64,000 nt of DNA. Source: Demequina sp. NBRC 110054 (GTDB lineage Bacteria; Actinomycetota; Actinomycetes; Actinomycetales; Demequinaceae). Positions 15,273 to 24,098 of this stretch are shown in pieces; within the stretch, counting starts at the first letter, position 1, and each line of letters opens with the position of its first letter. The notes beneath the pieces are model-generated. The model ran no database searches. It saw only the letters and a program-made list of their open reading frames with translations, and was not told where the DNA came from. The stretch covers positions 310,001-374,000 of the forward strand of contig NZ_BBRK01000005.1 in NCBI RefSeq assembly GCF_002090115.1, read 5' to 3'. A program made the translations under genes and the position numbers.

Positions 15273-17937
15273 GGTTCGCGATCGCTGCCTCGACTGCCTC
15301 GAGCGCCGCTCCGATCGCGGTCGCGTCCTGGCCGCCTCCCTGCGCGAGGTCGGGCTTGCCGCCGCCTCCGCCGCCAAGGACGCCCGCGGCGATCTTCACG
15401 AGGTCGCCCGCCTTGATCTTCAGGTCGCGCGCGGCCTGGTTGGTGCCGATCACGATCTGCGGACGCCCGCCGATCGCGGCCGACGCGGCGACCACGGCGG
15501 GCGCCGACTCGCCGAGGCGCGCGCGGATGTCCATCACGAGGGTGCGCAGGTCGTCAGACTCCCCCGCCGCGTCGGACTCGTGGGCGACGACGCGCACGCC
15601 GCCGATCTCCTTTGCGGTGTCCACGAGAGAGCCAGCGGCGTCGCGCATGGCCTGCGCGCGGAAGCCTGCGAGCTGCTTCTCCGCGTCGGAGACGCGCTCG
15701 AGCAGTTTCTCGATGCGGCCCTTGAGCTCGCCCGGCTGGACCTTGAGGGTCGAGGTGAGCTCGCTCACGAGCGCGCGCTCGGCGGCGAGGTGCTCGAAGG
15801 CCTCGAAGCCGACGAAGGCCTCGATGCGGCGCGAGCCCGAGCCGACTGAGGACTCCGTGCTGACCGCGACCATGCCGACCTGGCTCGAGTGCTCGACGTG
15901 GGTGCCACCGCACAGCTCGCGCGACCACGGACCGCCGATCTGGACGACGCGCACATTCGAGTCGTCGTACGTCTCGCCGAACAGCGCGACCGCACCCCAC
16001 TCCTTGGCCTCAGGCAGGCTCATGTACTGCCACGAGACGGGCAGGTCGCTGCGGATCGCGCGGTTGGTGACCTCCTCGATCTCCGAGCGGGTCTCCGTGC
16101 TGAGCGCCTGGCCCCACGAGAAGTCGAGGCGCAGGTAACCGGGCTTGTTGTACGAGCCGGACTGAAGCGCCTCGGGTCCGAGCACCTCGCGCAGCGCGGC
16201 GTGGATGAGGTGCGTGCCGGAGTGCGCCTGGCGCGCCCCGAGGCGCCACTCGGCGTCGACCTCGGCCGACACGGCATCGCCGACGGCGACCTCGCCCTCG
16301 ACCACCTTGACGGTGTGGACGACGAGGCCCTTGATCGGGCGCTGGACGTCGACGACCTCGAGCGTGGCGTTCGCGGCGCCGATCACGCCCGCGTCGGCTT
16401 CCTGACCTCCGGACTCCGCGTAGAACGGCGTCTGGGGCAGCACGACCTCGAGCGTGTCGCCCTCGACGCCGACCGGGACGGGCTTGCCGTCCTTGAGGAT
16501 GCCCTGCACCTCGGTCGCGGTCGCGAGCTCGTGGTAGCCCTTGAACTCGGTCGCGTGGGCCTCGAGCAGGCCCTGGTACACCGCGGTGTCCGCGTGGCCG
16601 CCCTTCTTGGCCTTCGCGTCGGCGCGGGCGCGCTCGCGCTGCTCGTTCATGAGCTCGCGGAACTTCGCCTCGTCCACCTGCAGGCCAGCCTCGGCCGCCA
16701 TCTCGAGCGTGATGTCGATCGGGAAGCCGTAGGTGTCGTGGAGCTGGAAGGCGTCGGCGCCGGGAAGCGCGGCCGCGCCCTTGCTCTTCGCCTTCTCGAC
16801 CGCGGTGTCGAAGATCGTCGTGCCGGAGGCAAGGGTGCGTCGGAACGCGTCCTCCTCCTTGTACGCCACTTCGCTGATGCGTGAGAAGTCGGCCTCGAGC
16901 TCGGGGTAGGTGAGCTTCATCGCGTCCTTGGACACGGGCAGGAGCTGCGGCAGCGAGGCCTCCTCGACGCCCATGAGACGCATGTTGCGCGCGGTGCGTC
17001 GCAGCAGGCGGCGCAGGACGTAGCCGCGGCCCTCGTTGCCGGGCTTGACGCCATCGCCGATGAGCATGAGCGACGAGCGGATGTGGTCGGCGATGACGCG
17101 GAAGCGGACGTCGGTGTCCTTGTCGTGGCCATAGGTGAGGCCAGTGAGCTTCTGCACCTCGCCGATGACGGGGAAGACCTCGTCGGTCTCGTAGAAGTTC
17201 TCGACGCCCTGCTTGAGGAACGCGATGCGCTCAAGGCCCGCACCCGTGTCGATGGCCTTCTGGTCGAGCTCGCGGATGAGCTCGTAGTCCTTGCCGTCTC
17301 CGGGGCCGCGCAGGTACTGGTCGAAGACGAGGTTCCAGATCTCGAGGTAGCGGTCGCCGCCAGGATCCACGGTGCCGCCGACAGCGTCGGGGCCGTACTC
17401 GGGACCGCGGTCGTAGTGCCACTCGGCGCACGGACCCGCGGGGCCCGGCTGTCCGGTGTCCCAGAAGATCTCCTCGCGCGTGAGCTTCACGATCTGATCG
17501 GGGTTCACGCCCGCGTTGACGAGCGAGGACAGCGCCTCGTCGTCCTCGTTCCAGATGGTGACCCAGAAGCGCTCAGGCTCGAAGCCGTAGCCACCCTCTG
17601 ACTCCGGCGTGGTGAGCAGCTCCCACGCGAAGTTGATGGCGCCTTCCTTGAAGTAGTCGCCGAACGAGAAGTTGCCCAGCATCTGGAAGAACGTGCCGTG
17701 GCGGGTGGTCTTGCCGACCTCCTCGATGTCCTTGGTGCGGATGCACTTCTGGACGGACGCGATGCGCGGGTGCGGCGACTGCTCGGTCCCGATGATGTAC
17801 GGGATGAACGGCACCATGCCGGCGACCGTGAACAGCAGCGACGGGTCGGGCGACACGAGCGAGGTGCTCGGGGCGATGTGGTGCCCCTGCTTCGCGAAGT
17901 AGTCATTCCAACGCGTGGCGATCTCAGCGGAGCGCAT
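15265..17937 (-). CDS. alaS: Alanyl-tRNA synthetase
   Basis: An 890-residue class II synthetase of normal length. The N-terminal catalytic core has RWNDYF, the HPRIASVQKCIRTKDIEEVGKT motif 1-2 region and the GNFSFGDYFKEGAI signature. The editing domain has both zinc ligand motifs, HSGTHLIHAAL and CGGTHVEHSSQVG. A C-terminal DHHA1-type oligomerisation domain with a Gly-rich GGGGGGKPDLAQGGG stretch closes the protein. It leads the operon alaS-ruvX-mltG-aroE. AAGGA lies five bases before the ATG. A small perfect hairpin (17973-17990) lies in the leader, but no T-box elements were seen. Confidence 0.97.
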   Translation of the reverse strand: MRSAEIATRWNDYFAKQGHHIAPSTSLVSPDPSLLFTVAGMVPFIPYIIGTEQSPHPRIASVQKCIRTKDIEEVGKTTRHGTFFQMLGNFSFGDYFKEGAINFAWELLTTPESEGGYGFEPERFWVTIWNEDDEALSSLVNAGVNPDQIVKLTREEIFWDTGQPGPAGPCAEWHYDRGPEYGPDAVGGTVDPGGDRYLEIWNLVFDQYLRGPGDGKDYELIRELDQKAIDTGAGLERIAFLKQGVENFYETDEVFPVIGEVQKLTGLTYGHDKDTDVRFRVIADHIRSSLMLIGDGVKPGNEGRGYVLRRLLRRTARNMRLMGVEEASLPQLLPVSKDAMKLTYPELEADFSRISEVAYKEEDAFRRTLASGTTIFDTAVEKAKSKGAAALPGADAFQLHDTYGFPIDITLEMAAEAGLQVDEAKFRELMNEQRERARADAKAKKGGHADTAVYQGLLEAHATEFKGYHELATATEVQGILKDGKPVPVGVEGDTLEVVLPQTPFYAESGGQEADAGVIGAANATLEVVDVQRPIKGLVVHTVKVVEGEVAVGDAVSAEVDAEWRLGARQAHSGTHLIHAALREVLGPEALQSGSYNKPGYLRLDFSWGQALSTETRSEIEEVTNRAIRSDLPVSWQYMSLPEAKEWGAVALFGETYDDSNVRVVQIGGPWSRELCGGTHVEHSSQVGMVAVSTESSVGSGSRRIEAFVGFEAFEHLAAERALVSELTSTLKVQPGELKGRIEKLLERVSDAEKQLAGFRAQAMRDAAGSLVDTAKEIGGVRVVAHESDAAGESDDLRTLVMDIRARLGESAPAVVAASAAIGGRPQIVIGTNQAARDLKIKAGDLVKIAAGVLGGGGGGKPDLAQGGGQDATAIGAALEAVEAAIANRG

Positions 17938-18010
17938 GCAGGTCCTTGTCTCTCACAGGGTCGGTCTCTTGACGGGTCGGCGTCGACCCGGGGCTACGGG
18001 GATAAGCGAA

Positions 18011-18055
18011 ACGCCGCGGCACGCCCTCCCTTGCGGGAGCAGCGCACCGCGGCGT
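18011..18055 (-). terminator. Large stem-loop downstream of rpsD
   Basis: ACGCCGCGG (18011-18019) pairs with CCGCGGCGT (18047-18055). Inside, CGC/GCG and CTCCC/GGGAG form two further helices around a four-base loop. It sits after a first, smaller terminator and before alaS, so it probably backs up termination of rpsD transcripts; an alaS leader role is possible. Confidence 0.6.
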
Positions 18056-18067
18056 CTGCTGAGGTAA

Positions 18068-18087
18068 AGGCTCTCTAGTCAGAGCCT
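18068..18087 (-). terminator. Rho-independent terminator of rpsD
   Basis: On the minus strand AGGCTCT-gactag-AGAGCCT makes a seven-pair stem with a six-base loop, followed directly by TTTA. It starts 15 bases after the rpsD stop codon. Confidence 0.7.
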
Positions 18088-18102
18088 ACCGTCGTCTCTG
18101 GC

Positions 18103-18729
18103 TTAGCGAGCGTAGTACTCGACGACCAGCTGGACCTCGCAGGTCACCGGGACCTCGGCGCGCTTGGGGCGACGCACGAGCTGAGCGGTGAGCTTCTCCA
18201 GCGTGACGTTGAGGTACTCCGGCACCTCGGGCAGCACGTCGCGGTGCGCACCGGCGGCGGCGGCCATGTAGGGCTCCATCGTGACGGCCTTGGGCTTGAC
18301 CTGGATGGTCTGGCCCGGCTTCACGCGGAACGAGGGGCGGTCGACGATCTTGCCGTCCACGAGGATGTGGCGGTGCAGGACGGCCTGGCGGGCCTGCAGG
18401 ATCGTGCGGGCGAAGCCGGCGCGGAGCACGAGCGCGTCGAGGCGCATCTCGAGCAGCTCGACGAAGGCCTCACCGGTCAGACCCGGCTCCTTCTTCGCCT
18501 CGGCGTAGGTCGAGAGCATCTGCTTCTCGCGCAGGCCGTACTGGGCGCGAAGACGCTGCTTCTCGCGCAGACGGACGGCGTAGTCGCTCTCCTTGCGGCG
18601 CGCGGTGCGGCCGTGCTCGCCCGGGGGGTAGGGGCGCTTCTCGAAGTGCTTGACGGCCTTCGGCGTCAGGGCGAGGCCGAGGGCACGGGACAGTCGCACC
18701 TGGCGACGTGCCTTCTGAACAGAGGTCAT
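18103..18729 (-). CDS. rpsD: 30S ribosomal protein S4
   Basis: A 208-residue S4 with the core AQYGLREKQ and the C-terminal S4 RNA-binding motif (RLDALVLRAGFARTILQARQAVLHRHILVDGK). The N-terminal part lacks the zinc-binding cysteines of the C+ form, so it is the zinc-independent version. S4 nucleates 30S assembly. The ATG at 18729 has AAGGA upstream and gives the exact family length; a GTG four codons earlier is unlikely. It is monocistronic with its own promoter, leader hairpin and two terminators, unlike the alpha-operon location in proteobacteria. Confidence 0.97.
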   Translation of the reverse strand: MTSVQKARRQVRLSRALGLALTPKAVKHFEKRPYPPGEHGRTARRKESDYAVRLREKQRLRAQYGLREKQMLSTYAEAKKEPGLTGEAFVELLEMRLDALVLRAGFARTILQARQAVLHRHILVDGKIVDRPSFRVKPGQTIQVKPKAVTMEPYMAAAAGAHRDVLPEVPEYLNVTLEKLTAQLVRRPKRAEVPVTCEVQLVVEYYAR

Positions 18730-18745
18730 GATTTCCTTCACTGTC

Positions 18746-18769
18746 CCCGAGCACGCGGAAGCGCTCGGG
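18746..18769 (-). promoter_or_regulatory. Stem-loop in the rpsD leader
   Basis: GCTCGGG and CCCGAGC pair (seven bp, ten-base loop) just upstream of the rpsD ribosome binding site in a leader of about 95 bases. S4 autoregulates through leader RNA in Bacillus and E. coli; this element could be a comparable site, though no known consensus is recognisable. Confidence 0.35.
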
Positions 18770-18828
18770 AAAGTACGAGTGTGTGCATGTTCGCGGCGAC
18801 AGCAGCCAACCGTCCGCGAGGGCTGGAC

Positions 18829-18858
18829 AATCGTACCAGGGAAAGACCCCGCTGTCAG
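18829..18858 (-). promoter_or_regulatory. Promoter of rpsD
   Basis: Minus-strand CTGACA (-35, 18853-18858; five of six consensus bases) and TACGAT (-10, 18829-18834) are 18 bases apart. The -35 overlaps the rarA stop codon. This yields a leader of about 95 bases. Confidence 0.6.
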
Positions 18859-20183
18859 TCGCGGCCGAGCATGTCCCGGATCGTGTCGAGCCGCTCGCTC
18901 AGCGTGCGCTCGACGCCGTGCTCGGTGGGCTCGTAGTAGCGCGTGCCACGAAGCGACTCGGGCAGGTACTCCTGCCTCGCGACGCCGCGGGGCGCGTCAT
19001 GACTGTAGACGTAGTCCTTGCCGTGGCCGAGCTTCTCGGCGCCGCTGTAGTGGGCGTCGCGCAGGTGCTCGGGGACGACGCCCGCGCGGCCGGCCTTCAC
19101 GTCGGCGATCGCCTTGTTGATCGCCATGTACGAGCGGTTCGACTTGGGCGCCATGGCGAGGTACGCAGTCGCCTCCGCGAGCGGGATGCGTCCCTCGGGC
19201 ATGCCGATGAAGCTCACCGCGTCGGCCGCGGCCTGAGCGATCACGAGGCCCTGGGGATCGGCGAGGCCGATGTCCTCCGAGGCAAGGATCACGAGGCGAC
19301 GTGCGATGAACCGCGGGTCCTCCCCCGCGACCACCATGCGCGCCAGGTAGTGCAGCGCCGCGTCGACGTCCGAGCCCCTCACGGACTTGATGAAGGCGGA
19401 GATCACGTCATAGTGCTGGTCACCCGACTTGTCGTACGCGACGAGCGCGGCGTCCATGGTCGCCTCGACGATCGCCTCCGTGATGACGCCGTCACCGTCG
19501 GCCGCGGTGTCCGCGACGGCCTCGAGCAGCGTGAGCGCCTTGCGCGCGTCCGCCCCGGCGACGCGCACCAGCTGATCCCGAGCATCGTCCTGGAGCGTGA
19601 CCTCCCCGCCCAGCCCGCGCGGGTCCTCGACGGCGCGGGACACGAGCGCCACCACATCGTCCACGCCGAGCGGCTTGAGCGTGAGCAGCAGGGAGCGCGA
19701 CAGCAGCGGGCCGACCACGGAGAACGACGGGTTCTCGGTCGTGGCGCCGATGAGCGTGATCCATCGGTTCTCGACGGCGGGCAGGAGGATGTCCTGCTGG
19801 CTGCGCGTGAAGCGGTGGATCTCGTCGATGAAGACGACGGTCTCGCGCTCCCCCGTCGCGAGGCGGCGCTTCGAGTCGTCGATGACCGCCCGGACCTCCT
19901 TGACGCCCGACGACACCGCGGAGAGCTCGACGAAGCGCCTGCCGCCCGCGACCAGATAGGCCAGCGTGGTCTTTCCTGTCCCGGGAGGACCCCAGAGCAT
20001 GACCGAGGTGGCAGGCGCGGTCTCGCCGATCAGCCGCCGCAGGGGCGAGCCGTCGCCAAGCAGATGGGACTGCCCCACGACCTCGTCGAGCGTGCGCGGC
20101 CGCATCCGCACCGCGAGCGGGGATGACGCGGTGGGCGCGGGCACACCCGACGCCTCGGTGCGCACCGCATCGAACAGGTCCAT
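18855..20183 (-). CDS. rarA: Replication-associated recombination protein A (AAA+ ATPase)
   Basis: A 442-residue AAA+ protein of the RarA/MgsA/WRNIP1 family, a tetrameric clamp-loader-like ATPase acting at stalled forks. It shows [17 protein letters not shown], Walker [10 protein letters not shown] (65-73), Walker [11 protein letters not shown], sensor 1 [10 protein letters not shown], and the family-specific C-terminus with [18 protein letters not shown]. The ATG at 20183 is preceded by a TAGGCT -10 box at the six-base distance of a leaderless transcript, with no ribosome binding site. It is followed directly by the rpsD promoter. Confidence 0.95.
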   Translation of the reverse strand: MDLFDAVRTEASGVPAPTASSPLAVRMRPRTLDEVVGQSHLLGDGSPLRRLIGETAPATSVMLWGPPGTGKTTLAYLVAGGRRFVELSAVSSGVKEVRAVIDDSKRRLATGERETVVFIDEIHRFTRSQQDILLPAVENRWITLIGATTENPSFSVVGPLLSRSLLLTLKPLGVDDVVALVSRAVEDPRGLGGEVTLQDDARDQLVRVAGADARKALTLLEAVADTAADGDGVITEAIVEATMDAALVAYDKSGDQHYDVISAFIKSVRGSDVDAALHYLARMVVAGEDPRFIARRLVILASEDIGLADPQGLVIAQAAADAVSFIGMPEGRIPLAEATAYLAMAPKSNRSYMAINKAIADVKAGRAGVVPEHLRDAHYSGAEKLGHGKDYVYSHDAPRGVARQEYLPESLRGTRYYEPTEHGVERTLSERLDTIRDMLGRD

Positions 20184-20189
20184 GCAGCA

Positions 20190-20195
20190 AGCCTA
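20190..20195 (-). promoter_or_regulatory. -10 box of leaderless rarA transcript
   Basis: TAGGCT on the minus strand ends exactly six bases before the rarA ATG, the spacing typical of leaderless actinobacterial mRNAs. No clear -35 was seen. Confidence 0.5.
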
Positions 20196-20279
20196 GGGCG
20201 TGGGGGTGACCACCTGGTCACCACGCCACCCAGCCAAAGTCCACGTCTCTCCGAACGGGCAGCCGCGCGGACGAGACCG

Positions 20280-21176
20280 TCACCCGCTGACCCGCCGGCC
20301 CTCCGCCTCGAGCATCTCGAGTACCGCGGTGACGGCGCGACGCTGCACCCGGTCGTGCCGCGCGAGAGCGACGATGCTGCGCACGGCGTGCACGCCCTCG
20401 AGCGGGAGCAGCCGGTAGGCGTCGCTCGGCGGAGTCGAGAACCTCGGAAGCATCGCGATCCCCAGGCCTTCCGAGACGAGCGACTCCACGAGCCGATTGT
20501 CACGGATCCGGACGATGCGGCGGGCGCGCTCGCCGGTCGCCGCCTCGATCGCCTGGAGCACGGTGTCGAACGGGTATCCCGCAGGCACCGCAATCCAGGT
20601 CTCGCCCACCACGTCGGCGGGCGAGAGCGTGGTCCGTCCCGCGAGCGGGTGCCCCGCGGGCACGGCGATGTCGATCGGCTCGCGAGCGACGACCTGCGTG
20701 AACAGGTGCTCGGCGCCCGCGGGAACGTCGGAAATGAGGCTGTGCCCGATGACCAGGTCCACGTCGGCCGTGCGAGTGGCGTAGTCCGCCTCGGCGAGGT
20801 CGAAGTCCTGCAGGTCGATCTCGAGCAGCGAGCCGGCAATCCTCGCAAGCACTCCCGGCAGCAGCGCGGCGCCCGCGCTCGGCAGCGTGCCGATGCGTAC
20901 GACCCCCGACGGCTCCCCCTTGCCTGCATCGAGTCGTGCCTGCAGCGCAGCAATCGCGCCGAGGACGTCGTCCGCGCCGTCCGCGAGCATCTGGCCCGCC
21001 CAGGTGAGGCGCAGCCCGCGCGACGCGGGCTCCGTGAGCGCCACACCTAGTTCGCGTTCCGCGGTCCGCAACTGCTGGGACAGCGCCGACGGTGTGCGGA
21101 AGGTCGCCTCCGCGACCGCGCCCAGGGTGCCGCGGTCGCGCAGCTCCCTCAGCAGCTCGAGGTGACGCACTTCCAT
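20280..21176 (-). CDS. LysR-family transcriptional regulator
   Basis: A 298-residue LysR regulator. The N-terminal winged helix-turn-helix spans about residues 1-60 (LRELRDRGTLGAVAEATFRTPSALSQQLRTAERELG) and ends with RGLRLTWAG. The C-terminal two-lobed effector domain starts near residue 90 (VRIGTLPSAGAALLP). It is divergent to the EamA transporter across 72 bases, which suggests it controls that gene. An inverted repeat in the gap may be its site. The ATG follows a TAGGCT -10 by six bases, so the mRNA is probably leaderless. The effector is unknown; an amino acid or other transported metabolite is a reasonable guess. Confidence 0.88.
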   Translation of the reverse strand: MEVRHLELLRELRDRGTLGAVAEATFRTPSALSQQLRTAERELGVALTEPASRGLRLTWAGQMLADGADDVLGAIAALQARLDAGKGEPSGVVRIGTLPSAGAALLPGVLARIAGSLLEIDLQDFDLAEADYATRTADVDLVIGHSLISDVPAGAEHLFTQVVAREPIDIAVPAGHPLAGRTTLSPADVVGETWIAVPAGYPFDTVLQAIEAATGERARRIVRIRDNRLVESLVSEGLGIAMLPRFSTPPSDAYRLLPLEGVHAVRSIVALARHDRVQRRAVTAVLEMLEAEGRRVSG

Positions 21177-21182
21177 GTAGTC

Positions 21183-21188
21183 AGCCTA
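21183..21188 (-). promoter_or_regulatory. -10 box of leaderless lysR transcript
   Basis: TAGGCT ends six bases before the regulator's ATG on the minus strand. The partner gene on the + strand has TAGACT at 21231-21236, twelve bases before its ATG. Confidence 0.45.
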
Positions 21189-21199
21189 CACAGATGCTT

Positions 21200-21217
21200 C
21201 ACCAATGCTCGCTGGTG
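21200..21217. promoter_or_regulatory. Candidate LysR operator between the divergent genes
   Basis: CACCA-N8-TGGTG is a perfect interrupted inverted repeat. It is embedded in a direct repeat of TGCTTCAC (21195-21202 and 21216-21223). It lies between the two opposed -10 boxes, the usual position of a LysR binding site. Confidence 0.4.
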
Positions 21218-21248
21218 CTTCACACGCCGGTAGACTCACACTGGCGGC

Positions 21249-22193
21249 ATGAGCACGCGCCACATCCTCCTCGCCGTCACGACCGCAGTGCTGTGGGGCG
21301 TGAACTTCCTCGCGATCCACGCGTCGCTCGAGCACTTCCCGCCGCTGTTCCTGGTCGCGCTGCGCTTCGCGCTCATCGCGATCCCGACGATGCTCTTCAT
21401 CCCACGCCCGAACGTCCCCTGGCGCTGGCTGCTCGCCTATGGGCTGGGCTTCGGCACCCTGCAGTTCCTTTTCCTCTACCTGGGGATGGCGGCGGGCTTC
21501 CCGACGGGGCTCGCGTCGCTCGTGCTCCAGGCCTCCGCGCCGTTCACCGTCGTCCTCGGCGCGCTGCTGCTGCGGGAGCGGATCGGTATCCGGGCGGGCG
21601 CCGGGGTCGCCGTGGCCGCGCTCGGGCTCGCCGTAGTCGGACTGTCGTACGGCGCGGACGCCCCTCTGTGGCCGTTCCTGCTGGTCCTGCTCGGCGCGTT
21701 GGGATGGGCGTTCGGCAACCTCGCAAGCCGGCAGGCTCGCGCCGACAGGCCGCTGCACCTCGTGCTGTGGATGAGCGTCGTGCCGCCACTGCCGATGCTC
21801 GCGATCTCGCTCGTCGTCGAGGGGCCGACTACCATTGCGGACTCGCTCGCGACGTCGTTCACGGCCGCGGCGGTCCCGGCCTGGCTCGGCCTCGCCTACA
21901 CCGTCCTGCTCGGCACCCTCGCCGGCTCGGGCATCTGGGTGTGGCTCATGGCGCGGCACCCGGCCGGCGTGGTCGCGCCGTTCTCGATGCTCGTGCCCGT
22001 GGTCGGGATCGCGACCGCCTGGCTCGCGCTGGGCGAGCGCACGGGCCTCGGCGAGCTCGTCGGCGGCGTGCTGGTCATCGGCGGCGTGCTGTGGGCGTCG
22101 CGCGCGGGACGCGCCGCGAAGCCTCGCGTGGACGACGAAGGGCGGGCCCCCTCTCGGGAGCCCGCCCTTGTCACGGTCAGGGAGGCGGCTTAG
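21249..22193 (+). CDS. EamA/RhaT-type drug-metabolite transporter
   Basis: A 314-residue integral membrane protein with ten hydrophobic segments in two EamA repeats. The first starts [20 protein letters not shown] and includes the typical RFALIAIP and [24 protein letters not shown]. The second repeat carries AFGNLASRQ and [23 protein letters not shown]. It is an inner-membrane exporter of small metabolites, with unknown substrate. It is divergent from the LysR gene that probably regulates it. Its TAG stop overlaps the aspS TAA stop on the other strand, and a terminator hairpin lies inside its last codons. Confidence 0.9.
   Translation: MSTRHILLAVTTAVLWGVNFLAIHASLEHFPPLFLVALRFALIAIPTMLFIPRPNVPWRWLLAYGLGFGTLQFLFLYLGMAAGFPTGLASLVLQASAPFTVVLGALLLRERIGIRAGAGVAVAALGLAVVGLSYGADAPLWPFLLVLLGALGWAFGNLASRQARADRPLHLVLWMSVVPPLPMLAISLVVEGPTTIADSLATSFTAAAVPAWLGLAYTVLLGTLAGSGIWVWLMARHPAGVVAPFSMLVPVVGIATAWLALGERTGLGELVGGVLVIGGVLWASRAGRAAKPRVDDEGRAPSREPALVTVREAA
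22138..22169. terminator. Bidirectional terminator between the EamA gene and aspS
   Basis: AAGGGCGGGC (22138-22147) and GCCCGCCCTT (22160-22169) form a perfect ten-pair stem. Its AA/TT ends give short U-runs on both strands. The hairpin is inside the last 20 codons of the EamA gene, so no intergenic sequence is used. Confidence 0.6.
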
Positions 22194-23965
22194 GCCTCGG
22201 CCTTCTCGGAGTCCTTGTCCTCGTGCACGAAGTCCACGCCGGCCTCCTTGCGCTGCTCCGGGGTGATCGGAGCCGGCGCGTCGGTCAGCGGGTCGTAGCC
22301 GCCGCCCGACTTCGGGAACGCGATGACGTCGCGGATCGAGTCGGCCTTGGCGAGCAGCGCCGTGACGCGGTCCCAGCCGAGCGCGATGCCGCCGTGCGGC
22401 GGGGCGCCGAACTTGAACGCGTCGAGTAGGAAGCCGAACTTCTCCTGGGCCTCCTCCTCGCCGATGCCCATGACGCTGAAGACGCGCTGCTGAACGTCCT
22501 GGCGGTGGATACGGATCGACCCGCCGCCGATCTCGTTGCCGTTGCACACGATGTCGTACGCGTAGGCGAGCGCCGGGCCCGGGTCGGTGTCGAACGTGTC
22601 CATGAACTCGGGCTTGGGGCTCGTGAACGCGTGGTGCACGGCCGTCCACGCCGAGTAGCCGAGCGCCACGTCGTCGTCGTCCACGTCGACCGGCTTGAAC
22701 AGCGGCGCGTCGACGACCCAGCAGAACTCGAAGCGGTCCTCGTCGATCAGGCCGACGCGCGACGCGATCTCGTTGCGGGCCGCACCCAGCAGCGCGCGCG
22801 ACGCCTCGGTCTTGCCCGCGGCGAAGAACACGCAGTCGCCCGGGTTCGCGCCGACCTTCTCGGCCAGCCCCGCGAGCTCGGTCTCGGACAGGTTCTTGGC
22901 CACGGGACCGGTGAGCGAGCCGTCCTCCTGGACGAGCACGTAGGCGAGGCCCTTGGCGCCGCGCTGCTTGGCCCACTCCTGCCACGCGTCGAGCACCTTT
23001 CGCGGCTGCGAGGCGCCGCCGGGCATGACGACCGCGCCGACGTACTCCGCCTGGAAGACCCGGAACGGCGTCTCCTTGAAGTACTCGGTCAGCTCGGTGA
23101 GCTCGAGGCCGAAGCGCAGGTCGGGCTTGTCGGAGCCGAAGCGCGCCATCGCGTCCGCGTAGGTGATCCGCGGGATCGGGGTCGACACCTCGTAGCCGAT
23201 GAGCGCCCAGATCTCCTTGACGAGCTCCTCGCCGAGCGAGATCACGTCGTCCTGGTCCACGAAGCTCATCTCGACGTCGAGCTGGGTGAACTCGGGCTGG
23301 CGGTCCGCGCGGAAGTCCTCATCGCGGTAGCAGCGGGCGATCTGGTAGTACTTCTCCATCCCGGCCACCATGAGCAGCTGCTTGAAGAGCTGCGGGGACT
23401 GCGGAAGGGCGTACCAGGAACCGGGCGACAGGCGCGCGGGGACGACGAAGTCGCGGGCACCCTCCGGGGTCGAGCGCGTGAGCGTCGGCGTCTCGATCTC
23501 CAGGAAGTCGTGACGGTCGAGCACGCGGCGCGCGGCCTGGTTGACCTTGGAACGCAGGACGATGTTGGCGCGCTGCTGGGGACGACGCAGGTCCAGGTAG
23601 CGGTGCTTGAGGCGCGCCTCCTCGCCGACGTTGACGTGCTCGTCGATCGGGAACGGCGTGGGCGCGGACTCGTTGAGGATCACGACGTCGGAGACGACGA
23701 CCTCGATCTCACCGGAAGGCATGTTCGGGTTGGCCGAGCCCTCGGGGCGCTCGCGCACCTCGCCGGTCACCTGCACCACGTACTCGGTGCGCAGCGCGTG
23801 CGCGACCTCCTCGCGGATCACGACCTGCGCGAAGCCCGACGCGTCACGCAGATCGATGAACGCCACGCCGCCGTGATCGCGGCGGCGGCCCACCCAGCCG
23901 GCGAGGGTGACGGTCGTGCCGGCGTCGGCGGCACGGAGGTTTCCTGCGAGATGCGTGCGGAGCAA
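22190..23965 (-). CDS. aspS: Aspartyl-tRNA synthetase, probably non-discriminating (Asp/Asn)
   Basis: A 591-residue bacterial-type AspRS: N-terminal OB-fold anticodon domain, class II motifs, and the GAD insertion in the middle. The anticodon-domain loop reads GRRRDHGGV with His-31; discriminating enzymes such as E. coli have Leu here (RRRDLGS), and His is typical of bacterial AspRS that also charge tRNA-Asn. Such cells need the GatCAB amidotransferase. The TTG at 23965 with AAAGG upstream gives the normal N-terminus. It lies downstream of hisS with a terminator and a TAGACT -10 between them. Confidence 0.95.
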   Translation of the reverse strand: MLRTHLAGNLRAADAGTTVTLAGWVGRRRDHGGVAFIDLRDASGFAQVVIREEVAHALRTEYVVQVTGEVRERPEGSANPNMPSGEIEVVVSDVVILNESAPTPFPIDEHVNVGEEARLKHRYLDLRRPQQRANIVLRSKVNQAARRVLDRHDFLEIETPTLTRSTPEGARDFVVPARLSPGSWYALPQSPQLFKQLLMVAGMEKYYQIARCYRDEDFRADRQPEFTQLDVEMSFVDQDDVISLGEELVKEIWALIGYEVSTPIPRITYADAMARFGSDKPDLRFGLELTELTEYFKETPFRVFQAEYVGAVVMPGGASQPRKVLDAWQEWAKQRGAKGLAYVLVQEDGSLTGPVAKNLSETELAGLAEKVGANPGDCVFFAAGKTEASRALLGAARNEIASRVGLIDEDRFEFCWVVDAPLFKPVDVDDDDVALGYSAWTAVHHAFTSPKPEFMDTFDTDPGPALAYAYDIVCNGNEIGGGSIRIHRQDVQQRVFSVMGIGEEEAQEKFGFLLDAFKFGAPPHGGIALGWDRVTALLAKADSIRDVIAFPKSGGGYDPLTDAPAPITPEQRKEAGVDFVHEDKDSEKAEA

Positions 23966-24018
23966 GGTCTGCCTTTCGTTCGCGCCGTCCTCGGCGCAGA
24001 AGTGTGGAAGCGGGTATC

Positions 24019-24024
24019 AGTCTA
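24019..24024 (-). promoter_or_regulatory. Possible -10 box of aspS
   Basis: TAGACT on the minus strand, 53 bases upstream of the aspS TTG. The same hexamer recurs before several genes in this window. No good -35 accompanies it. Confidence 0.33.
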
Positions 24025-24047
24025 ACGGTGAGGGACGATGCGGGGAC

Positions 24048-24084
24048 GGCCGTGGTCCCGGGTCACCCGGGAGCCTCGCGGCCG
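24048..24084 (-). terminator. Stem-loop after hisS
   Basis: TCCCGGG (24056-24062) and CCCGGGA (24066-24072) form a perfect seven-pair stem with a three-base loop. An outer GGCCG/CGGCC helix encloses it. It begins about 15 bases after the hisS stop. Confidence 0.5.
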
Positions 24085-24098
24085 GGTTCGCGACGCGG

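Noticed and set aside
17938..18102. T-box leader for alaS
   Set aside because: No T-box AGGGTGGNACCGCG-like element or specifier loop; the hairpins fit rpsD termination.
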